Below, piece after piece: positions 1 to 6,320 of a stretch of DNA of 8,744 bases. Both the position numbers and the translations under genes were made by a program. Position 1 is the stretch's first letter; each line of letters starts with the position of its first letter. The notes beneath the pieces were generated by a model. It saw only the letters and a list, made by a program, of their open reading frames with translations. It made no database searches and was not told the DNA's origin. Origin of the DNA: Syntrophaceae bacterium UBA1163 (lineage in GTDB: Bacteria > Desulfobacterota > BSN033 > UBA1163); contig DBZJ01000171.1 of assembly GCA_002311635.1 (NCBI GenBank), positions 1 to 8,744 of the forward strand. The letters are read 5' to 3'.

Positions 1-120
1 AAATACCACACTTTTGATTATTAGTAAATGAATTTTGAAAAAGTAGGAATAGATAAAGCAAGCTTGATAAGAAAAGTGTCAAGAATAAGGTTTTTCGACA
101 GTCTCTCCTGTACTAAATAG

Positions 121-149
121 TTTACATATCTGGCCAAAAGGTGTATAGT
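121..149 (+). promoter_or_regulatory. Probable sigma70 promoter for the small ORF and the SIR2-STAND gene
   Basis: TTTACA (121-126) and TATAGT (144-149) are separated by 17 nt, each one base off the sigma70 consensus. The predicted start is near 156, leaving about 127 nt of leader before the ORF at 283 and 240 nt before the large gene at 396. Nothing else recognisable is seen in bases 1-282, which are AT-rich and interrupted by stops. This is a match by eye in AT-rich DNA, where chance matches are common. Confidence 0.45.
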
Positions 150-282
150 TCAACCAGTAATCAGCAGGTGGTTTATCCGAAATTCGATTATTACTTTATT
201 TTTGAAGCAAACAACGAACCATTTCGCATAAGTACGAATGTGAACGAGTTATCTGTTCAGTGCGGGCAGTGAAAGGAACATC

Positions 283-405
283 ATGCGTACAACAGTCGTT
301 TGTATTTTGACAATGATTGTCTCGACCAATCTCCTGACCTCGTGTGTTTCTTCGAGGTTGACCACCGTTACTGAATTAATTTGTGGGGGTATAATATGTC
401 TTTAA
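283..405 (+). CDS. Possible small lipoprotein (40 aa) overlapping the defence gene
   Basis: A 40-codon ORF starts at ATG 283 after AAAGGAA (272-278), a good ribosome site at normal spacing. The N-terminus has Arg2, then a hydrophobic run (VVCILTMIV, residues 5-13), and a lipobox-like L-T-S-C with Cys21 as the candidate lipidated residue. The predicted mature peptide is only 20 residues (Cys21-Leu40) and contains two further cysteines (34 and 39). The stop (403-405) lies 10 nt inside the SIR2-STAND gene in another frame, so translation of the two could be coupled. Alternatives are a decayed lipoprotein gene cut short where the defence gene was inserted, or a chance ORF. No homologous family is recognised. 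Confidence 0.35.
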   Translation: MRTTVVCILTMIVSTNLLTSCVSSRLTTVTELICGGIICL

Positions 406-3400
406 GAACTAATCCATCTGAAGCCCTTCTTCAATCAATACGATCTCATAATTGCGTTCTCTTTATGGGTGCCGGTATGGGATACTACCTTAGAAATCAA
501 CTTGCTGAAACCTGTCCGGATGGAGATGCCCTTACTAAGAAGCTCTGCAATGAATTCAATTTAGATAATGATACTGTCAAAGATCTATCAATAGCATCTG
601 AGTTAGTGGAGATCAGAAAAAACCGAGGAGCTTTACTCGATTTTCTAAGAAAACAGCTACTTGGTTTTGATCCTGATGAAAGTTATCTATGGGTACCTAC
701 TATTCGTTGGAGAGCGATATATACAACTAATTTTGATGATGGTTTATTAACCGCATATCATAAATCTTGCGCTGCTGCTCAAAATATCACACCCATTTAC
801 GTAACAGCTGATTTTAAGGATTTCAGTATATATACCGATGTACCGGCCTATTTTATTCATGGATGTCTTAATCAGCCAGGTTTGCCAATTGTTATAACCC
901 AAAGTGATTATAGTCGCTTTCGGGAAAAACGAAGAATGATGTTTGAGCAACTGAAAATTCATCATGCTCAATGCACTTTTTTATATATAGGTTATTCCCA
1001 TAAAGATCCGAACTGGCATATGCTTCATTCTGAAATGCAATCAGAATTTCCAGAAGGAAATCTTCCACGTTCCTTTAGGATTGATCCTAAGCCCGACATT
1101 GCGCAATCAGAGATACTTTTAAATAAAGGAATAGAGACTATAGAATGTGATCTTAATACGCTCATTGAAGCCTATAAGCAGTACGTGCAAGTTCAAGGAA
1201 CAGCATCTCAGATATTATGGGAAGTACCAGAGAACTGTCCAAACGCGCTTAATGATGCTTTTAAGAATGCCCCAGCAATGTGCAAGCGCCTGCTATCTAG
1301 TTGGGAATATGTGGGGTCTGCTAATATACAAATTCAACCTAACATACTAGAGTACTATAAAGGCACAAAACCAAATTGGTCATTGATTGATGCGGCTACT
1401 TATTTTGAACGAGATATTGAGGAAGAAATATATGACAGCATTCTTGATTTTGCAACCGATCCAAAGGGTAGATGCCATTGCGAAATACTTCTTGGTTCTG
1501 CCGGGTATGGAATAACAACTGTGTTAATGTCGATTGCATGGAAATCAGTAAAAACAAAATTGTTACACGTGCTCTCTCTAAAAGATGGCGCTACGATATT
1601 AGATGGAGATATCGAATTTGCGTTCAATAACTTAGATGGAAAGATTGTATTTGTCATTGATCAAGCAAGCAGGTCACATGACAGGCTAAGCGGCATAGTC
1701 CAAAGGTGCAGAAATGATCATAGAGATTGTTTCTTTTTCTTAGGTTCTCGATTAAACGAATGGAGACAAGAACGACCCAAGTTAAAGTGCCAGGAGCGCC
1801 TTCTATTACCGCTTTCTGAAGCAGAAATTGATAGACTAATAGATGTGTTAAAGAAAAATAATCTTTTGGGAGAATTAGAAAACCTGGATGATGACTTTAG
1901 GCGCAGTATATTGATCAACAAACATCAGAAAGAACTTTTAGTTATAATGAGAGAAACGATTGAAAATAATTCATTTGATGCGATTATTGAGAACGAGTTT
2001 GAAGGCATTGATAATGACGACGCAAAACAATTATATGGCGTTGTAGCTGGTATGCACCAATATGGCGTCTTATCAAGAATGTCGCTATTAAGCGACATCA
2101 TAAAGTACAACATTGCCGAAGTGCCTGCTTTAATATCTCTCTATGCAGAAGGAATTATCCGAATAGTTGAAGACCCTCTTAAAGAGGATATCCCGTGCCT
2201 AATTACAAGACACCGGATCATCGCAAAAATCGTATGGCATAAATGCTTTCTTGGCCCAAAAAGAGAAAGCCTTTTATTGGACTTAATGGGGCATCTAAAT
2301 TTAGCATACAATCAAGATAAAAGAGTATTTGATGAAATCACAAGAGATGATGATGTCGTTGATTCTATCCGGTCCTTTGAATCCAGGACTGCCTTTTTTG
2401 AATCAGCAGGTAAGAAAGATGTTAACAATCCTTACGTGCGTCAGCATTATGCTAGGATGCTTCTTCGTGATAAAAAATACAGTCTTGCGCTAGGCCAAAT
2501 TGAGGCAGGATTAAAATTGGATAAAACTGCAAGAATTCTATATCATACACAGGGGCAAATTCTTGCAAAAATGGCCTTAGACGCGGATGAACAGGCAATT
2601 GGAGAAAAATATTTCGCGAGAGCAATCGATAGTTTTAATACCTGCATAGAAATGTACAAAAACGATGATTACGGATATCAATCGTTGGCTCAATTGTACA
2701 TGGATTGGGCAACACGTTGGGACAATCCTGAAACATTCGCAAAAAATATAAGCCGATCTGAAGAGGTAATTAGTGAAGGACTAAAACATGTCACAAAAAG
2801 AGAAAGTCTATTATTAGTTTCCGCTAATCTTGGGAGGATATTGGGGGATAAGCCCAAGCGCATCGAATTATTAAATAAAGCTCTTAATGAAAATCCAGCT
2901 AGCGCTATTTGTAGATACTTGTTAGCGAGAGAAGCCTATTACAAGAAAGATTATCCTGGAGTGATTACGCTTTTAAGCCCGATTATTGGAAGCCGTTTCG
3001 ATGAGATACGTAGCTTTATTCTATATGCAATAGCTGTCTCAATTTGCGATCAGAATTACTTACGAGCCATTGCAGTTTTGAAGCAAGCAGATCCAATAGG
3101 ATGGGCTGATCCAATTTTCGTTGCTACTCTTGGAGGAATGTATTGTTTATCAGAAAATGCAAGCGAAGGGGAAAATATACTTGAAAGGGCGAAAAAACAA
3201 AGATTTCCTGAAGAAGAAGCACGACAAATCGCATTTATGCCCCCAGATTTGGCTAATCCAGGGCTTCATGTAACTACTACAGGAACTGTAATAGCACGTA
3301 AATCTTCATATTTACTTATCCAATCAAAACAATTCGGGAAATTCTTTTATCCTTCACCTAAAGTAGAAGGAATATATGTAAAAGAACAGACTATTTTGAA

Positions 3401-3458
3401 ATTTACCATTGCCTATACAGCAAAAGGTGGACTTGCTTTAACTCCAAGTATTGTTTGA
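396..3458 (+). CDS. SIR2-STAND-TPR antiphage defence protein (Avs5-like)
   Basis: A 1020-aa protein. Start chosen at ATG 396 because GTGGGGGT (383-390) sits just upstream as ribosome site; an in-frame TTG at 381 lacks one. Residues 1-245 form a SIR2-like domain: GAG at 25-27, YTTNFDD at 109-115 (catalytic-type Asn112), FIHGC at 153-157 (His155) and GYSHKDPNW at 199-207. Residues about 335-640 look like a STAND-type P-loop NTPase plus winged helix: GSAGYGITT at 367-375, Walker B-like IVFVID ending at Asp422, GSRLNEW at 450-456, and an RHR-IAK segment near 604. Residues about 665-940 are helical TPR-like repeats, normally the sensor region. Residues 963-1020 resemble a cold-shock/OB fold. No signal peptide or membrane segment is evident, so it is probably cytoplasmic. 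In known SIR2-STAND systems phage protein binding triggers oligomerisation and NAD+ depletion; that role is inferred here. Odd point: the Walker A Lys is Ile373. The gene is clearly more AT-rich than the genes to its right, suggesting horizontal acquisition. Confidence 0.93.
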   Translation: MSLRTNPSEALLQSIRSHNCVLFMGAGMGYYLRNQLAETCPDGDALTKKLCNEFNLDNDTVKDLSIASELVEIRKNRGALLDFLRKQLLGFDPDESYLWVPTIRWRAIYTTNFDDGLLTAYHKSCAAAQNITPIYVTADFKDFSIYTDVPAYFIHGCLNQPGLPIVITQSDYSRFREKRRMMFEQLKIHHAQCTFLYIGYSHKDPNWHMLHSEMQSEFPEGNLPRSFRIDPKPDIAQSEILLNKGIETIECDLNTLIEAYKQYVQVQGTASQILWEVPENCPNALNDAFKNAPAMCKRLLSSWEYVGSANIQIQPNILEYYKGTKPNWSLIDAATYFERDIEEEIYDSILDFATDPKGRCHCEILLGSAGYGITTVLMSIAWKSVKTKLLHVLSLKDGATILDGDIEFAFNNLDGKIVFVIDQASRSHDRLSGIVQRCRNDHRDCFFFLGSRLNEWRQERPKLKCQERLLLPLSEAEIDRLIDVLKKNNLLGELENLDDDFRRSILINKHQKELLVIMRETIENNSFDAIIENEFEGIDNDDAKQLYGVVAGMHQYGVLSRMSLLSDIIKYNIAEVPALISLYAEGIIRIVEDPLKEDIPCLITRHRIIAKIVWHKCFLGPKRESLLLDLMGHLNLAYNQDKRVFDEITRDDDVVDSIRSFESRTAFFESAGKKDVNNPYVRQHYARMLLRDKKYSLALGQIEAGLKLDKTARILYHTQGQILAKMALDADEQAIGEKYFARAIDSFNTCIEMYKNDDYGYQSLAQLYMDWATRWDNPETFAKNISRSEEVISEGLKHVTKRESLLLVSANLGRILGDKPKRIELLNKALNENPASAICRYLLAREAYYKKDYPGVITLLSPIIGSRFDEIRSFILYAIAVSICDQNYLRAIAVLKQADPIGWADPIFVATLGGMYCLSENASEGENILERAKKQRFPEEEARQIAFMPPDLANPGLHVTTTGTVIARKSSYLLIQSKQFGKFFYPSPKVEGIYVKEQTILKFTIAYTAKGGLALTPSIV

Positions 3459-3732
3459 TATTGTTTTCTTAATGTCGGAGTAAGTCTCACACAGAGAGCC
3501 TTGACTAATGACATAGTGAAGGCAACGGTTAACCATTTACTGGTTGGGTCGCAAAGGGCCGCGCCGCACAGTTCAATCGTTATCCACTCTTTCTAAGGGT
3601 AATCATCACCTCGTCGAGTTAACTGATCTCCACGACTTGTAGGTGTACTCGCCAAAATCCGAAATGCCGCAATTGCCAAATTCGCCTCAAGTGCAGCGCC
3701 GGATTATAGAGGCACGCATTCCCTCGACCTAA
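3459..3732. other. Gene-free spacer with an imperfect long hairpin
   Basis: No convincing ORF, RNA gene or strong terminator is seen immediately after the SIR2-STAND gene. Base composition rises from AT-rich to roughly balanced or GC-rich, marking a change of origin. The only structure is an imperfect 59-nt hairpin at 3527-3585 (listed separately). Two HpaI-type GTTAAC palindromes occur, inside GGTTAACC (3527-3534) and AGTTAACT, with no evident role. Confidence 0.5.
3527..3585. repeat. Imperfect 59-nt inverted repeat (hairpin)
   Basis: GGTTAAC (3527-3533) pairs with GTTATCC (3579-3585) at 6 of 7 positions. Inside these, CATTTACTG (3534-3542) pairs imperfectly with CAGTTCAATC (3569-3578), including a single-base bulge. 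An inner GC-rich arm (TGGGTCGC against GCGCCGCA) closes on an AAAGGGCC loop. The layout and size resemble a folded integron attC site or another recombination hairpin, but the outer box GTTATCC does not match the attC core GTTRRRY. It could equally be a relic of a mobile element end or a weak transcript-end structure for the upstream gene. Confidence 0.3.
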
Positions 3733-3975
3733 ATAAAATCAGGGACAAGCCGGATCGTGCTGGGAGGGGGTGTCACTCCCTCGGATGTGCTTTACAACCT
3801 TGTTGGAAGCGGAGGGAGTGTTTCGATGAGCGGCGGAGCCTCCGTGGCTGGGATTCTGTTGGCGCCCCAGCGGGGGATTTCCCTCAGCAACTCGATCGTT
3901 ACAGGAGAGATCATCAGCGGAGGAAGCGGGATTGCCTTTTCGGGCACGGCGCAAGTCAATAACCCGGGCCCTTGA
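3733..3975 (+). pseudogene. C-terminal remnant of a choice-of-anchor-A / ice-binding-like surface protein
   Basis: The frame is open from 3733 (just after a TAA) to the TGA at 3973-3975. It has no start with a ribosome site; the only candidate, GTG 3757, is inside the domain. The product reads like the last turns of a secreted beta-solenoid: LGGGVTPSDVLYNLVGSGG, then an alternating Gly/Ser stretch with GILLAPQ and GEIISGG, ending NNPGP. The pattern (VLYN, then GxxLAP, then GxIISGG) is typical of choice-of-anchor-A or ice-binding-like extracellular proteins, which are normally several hundred residues with a signal peptide. The N-terminal part is missing and upstream DNA is full of stops in this frame, so this is read as a truncated relic. 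No sorting signal follows the stop. The exact family is uncertain. Confidence 0.55.
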
Positions 3976-4308
3976 CTTTGAGAATACAGGGCTTGCCCCA
4001 GGTCCCACCTTTGGGGTTTGTTCCGATAACTCTTGACCTGATCAGCTTCCTGCCTGGAGAATATTGGTTGGCGTACGGCCGAATAGTACTTCTTGTAATA
4101 TTGTTTTTAGTTTCACCTCCCAGAATACGAGATTTGAAACGCAAATCTCTGCCATCTTTAAGACATTTCAAGGGGGTTTTGACCCGATTTTGTTGGGTAG
4201 GCACCGCCCCCCCGGACGCTTCCCCTGGAAATCCCACGAACCCCCGCTGAAACAGCCCGCAAGCAAGCAAAAGATCGTGTGTTCAAATCAAAGGCATCTA
4301 AAAAGATC
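3976..4308. other. Gene-free GC-richer stretch without recognisable content
   Basis: Several overlapping ORFs of 80-105 codons are open on both strands, but none has a ribosome site at its start or a protein-like composition, and none is recognised. The stretch includes a run of seven C (4207-4213) and a short inverted repeat, ACCC/GGGT, around 4182-4199. It may be a non-coding or repetitive intergenic sequence; no function can be assigned. Confidence 0.45.
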
Positions 4309-4336
4309 TTGACATAAAATTTTGATCTGCTAATAT
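4309..4336 (+). promoter_or_regulatory. Strong extended -10 sigma70-type promoter for the ligase operon
   Basis: A perfect -35 box TTGACA (4309-4314) and TAATAT (4331-4336) are 16 nt apart, with a TG (4328-4329) one base before the -10, giving an extended -10 element. The predicted start is near 4342-4344, which places the next gene behind a leader of about 390 nt. It is the best promoter match seen in the window and the only good one between the relic and the operon. Confidence 0.6.
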
Positions 4337-4340
4337 TACG

Positions 4341-4370
4341 GCCAATTGGCTGAGAAACCGGCCAGCCGGT
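4341..4370. promoter_or_regulatory. Candidate operator: two palindromes at the predicted transcription start
   Basis: GCCAATTGGC (4341-4350) is a perfect 10-bp palindrome lying on the predicted start site. ACCGGC-CA-GCCGGT (4357-4370) is a perfect 6-bp inverted repeat with a 2-nt spacer, about 15-28 nt downstream. Dimeric repressors such as TetR- or GntR-type regulators bind sites of this kind, and a site on the start point would block transcription. No regulator gene lies in the window, so the binding protein is unknown. Confidence 0.35.
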
Positions 4371-4729
4371 CAGAAATCCTAAGAAATAAAATTGTTAGCA
4401 AGAGAATTCAACCGAAGTAAAGGAATATTTGATTAAATTTACAGAGAAATTTTGTACCGAGATCAGGTAAAGAAAACCCATGGCGAGAAATATTGATTCC
4501 CGAGGGTGTTTAAACAAGGACACTTCTGCAGAAGTTTTCTAACGGAACTAAATGTCCTACATCAGTAGAGATGGAAAAGCATTTTTAAAAGAGTTCAGCG
4601 ACAGGACCATCATCCAAGAAAGTCAAATCTAATTATTATGTTTTCAGTGCGAAACAGACGGGCTAAAAAATAGATATTTCTTAGGCAACAGCGGATTTTT
4701 GGCTTTAGCCACCAACAAGCAAAGGAAAG
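4371..4729 (+). other. Long untranslated leader of the ligase operon, with palindromes
   Basis: About 360 nt between the candidate operator and the first gene hold no convincing gene. They contain the perfect palindromes TGTTTAAACA (4507-4516) and ACTTCTGCAGAAGT (4522-4535), and a longer-range pairing of AGGACA (4517-4522) with TGTCCT (4553-4558). Close to the start codon, TTTAGCC (4704-4710) can pair with GGCTAAA (4661-4667) or fold locally as GGCT-TT-AGCC (4701-4710). These two structures exclude each other. No known riboswitch class is recognised. Confidence 0.35.
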
Positions 4730-6295
4730 ATGATGGAAAGACCGAATGTGAAAAATATTGCTCAGATTTTGGAAGACAGTGCCTCTAGATTGCCTAATAA
4801 GATATGCCTGATATACGAAAATGAAAGCTTTACATATAAAGCTCTCAATGAGCTTGTCAATAAGGCCGGTAATACTTTTTTGAAGTTGGGTGTAAAGAAA
4901 GGCGACCGGGTGCTAGTAAGTTTGCTTAACTCACCGGAGTTTGTCATCAGTTTTTTTGCCCTGGCAAAAATCGGCGCCATCGCGGTGACAGTTAACTATA
5001 TGTTAACTGAGATCGAGGATAATTATATCTGGAGCGATTCCGAGGCCAGTCTTATCATCACCGATACCAAGAAGTTGTCGAATTTTTACAAAATGACGCA
5101 AGGCAAGGTCATCATCTTAACAATTGATCAAGCTGAGGGAGAGTATCGATTACTTCCAAGTGTTTTAGATTTCTGGGATGAACTCAAAGGCCAATCGGAT
5201 GTGTTATCGCCGTGCGCCTGTAATCGTGATGATGTTGCGGACATTCTATATACGTCAGGCACAACAGGAAAACCAAAGGGAGCTATGCTGACCCATCACT
5301 CCGTCCTGTTCTGCTCCTCCTTGTACACGGACAACGAAGACATGCGCGAGTTTATGTTTCCCGAGGACAGCAGATTTCTTGTTGCCTTACCGCTGTATCA
5401 TTGCTACGGACAGAACCCTTGCCTGATTACGCCCCTCTCGGTCGGTGCCACGGTCATTATCTTGGACAGATTCAACACCGATAAGGTATTCCAGTCGATC
5501 GCCACACACCACGTAACGAGTTTTCCTGGCGTCCCCACCATGTTCGCTTACTTGATAAATGGATTCGATCCTAAAAAGCATAATGTGAGTTCTCTGAGGT
5601 TTTGCTGCTCTGCCGGAGCGCCTCTCCCTGCCGAGATTGCTAAGGCCTTCCATGAGAAATTGGGGATTGAGATTCTTAACGGGTACGGGATAACCGAGGC
5701 TTCCGCTCAGGCAATTGCTCATCCTCTCACGCCTCACAAAAAGAGAAGCGATAAGTTTGGCTCTATTGGCATTCCTCTCAGGAATAGTTGGCAGCAAACA
5801 GAAGCCAAGATTGTCGATGAAAACGGGCAGGAACTACCCGCCAATTCAATCGGAGAGCTGGTCATAAAAGGTGATCATATCATGAAGGGCTACTGGAAAA
5901 GCCCGGAGCAGACGGCCACGACTATCCGCGACGGCTGGTTATATACCGGGGACGTGGCCAGCCGGGACGAAGACGGGTACTTCTACATTGTCGACAGGAA
6001 GAAGGACATGATCATCGTTGGAGGTGAGAACGTGTATCCCCGCGAGATCGAGGAAGTTCTTTATCAGAACGAGAAGATCCTTGAGGCGGCAGTGATTGGT
6101 GTGAAGGACACGATCAAGGGAGAAGCCGTGAAGGCCGTGATTGCTCTGAATAGTGGCTCCCAGGCGACGGAAGAAGAGTTGATTAGGTTTTGTGCCGCCA
6201 GATTGGCTAAGTTCAAGGTCCCTCGGGTGTTGGAAATAAGAAAGGAGCTACCGAAAAGCTCGACGGGTAAGATTCTGAAGCGCTTGCTAAAATAA
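4730..6295 (+). CDS. Acyl-CoA synthetase (AMP-forming, class I adenylate-forming enzyme)
   Basis: This 521-aa enzyme activates a carboxylic acid with ATP to an acyl-adenylate and then, most likely, to the CoA thioester. All core motifs are present: the phosphate-binding loop YTSGTTGKPKG (174-184), LPLYHCYG, GYGITEAS (318-325), YTGD with ribose-binding Asp408, DRKKD with Arg423 at the hinge, GGENVYPREIE, and the C-terminal catalytic Lys514 in STGKILKR. Length is normal for the family. Two ATGs are adjacent (4730 and 4733); AAGGA at 4722-4726 is better spaced for 4733. It heads an operon with a flavoprotein (25 nt downstream) and an unknown protein, behind a strong promoter and long leader. The overall look is FadD-like, but acyl chain or aromatic specificity cannot be read from the motifs, and transfer to a non-CoA acceptor cannot be excluded. 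Confidence 0.95.
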   Translation: MMERPNVKNIAQILEDSASRLPNKICLIYENESFTYKALNELVNKAGNTFLKLGVKKGDRVLVSLLNSPEFVISFFALAKIGAIAVTVNYMLTEIEDNYIWSDSEASLIITDTKKLSNFYKMTQGKVIILTIDQAEGEYRLLPSVLDFWDELKGQSDVLSPCACNRDDVADILYTSGTTGKPKGAMLTHHSVLFCSSLYTDNEDMREFMFPEDSRFLVALPLYHCYGQNPCLITPLSVGATVIILDRFNTDKVFQSIATHHVTSFPGVPTMFAYLINGFDPKKHNVSSLRFCCSAGAPLPAEIAKAFHEKLGIEILNGYGITEASAQAIAHPLTPHKKRSDKFGSIGIPLRNSWQQTEAKIVDENGQELPANSIGELVIKGDHIMKGYWKSPEQTATTIRDGWLYTGDVASRDEDGYFYIVDRKKDMIIVGGENVYPREIEEVLYQNEKILEAAVIGVKDTIKGEAVKAVIALNSGSQATEEELIRFCAARLAKFKVPRVLEIRKELPKSSTGKILKRLLK

Positions 6296-6320
6296 ATAGA
6301 TTTAAAGGAAGGAGATATTT

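Noticed and set aside
307..312. TTGACA as a -35 box for the defence gene
   Set aside because: No -10-like hexamer at 15-19 nt; it lies within the small lipoprotein-like ORF.
390..395. Perfect TATAAT directly before the ATG of the SIR2-STAND gene
   Set aside because: No -35 at suitable spacing (TTGACC at 358-363 is 26 nt away), and transcription would start inside the coding region. Likely chance in AT-rich DNA.
381..395. In-frame TTG start five codons upstream for the SIR2-STAND protein
   Set aside because: No ribosome site before the TTG, while GTGGGGGT is well spaced for ATG 396.
3764..3782. GC-rich palindrome GAGGG-x-GTG-T-CAC-x-CCCTC
   Set aside because: It falls in the Gly-rich coding part of the relic, has a one-base centre that cannot form a hairpin, and has no promoter near it.
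3956..4312. Overlapping ORFs of 82-104 codons on both strands in the spacer
   Set aside because: No ribosome sites, low-complexity or Pro/Arg-rich composition, several frames open at once, and no recognisable family.
4480..4632. Two short leader ORFs (20 codons from 4480, 26 codons from 4552)
   Set aside because: Only weak ribosome sites and no recognisable leader-peptide pattern such as repeated regulatory codons; common by chance.
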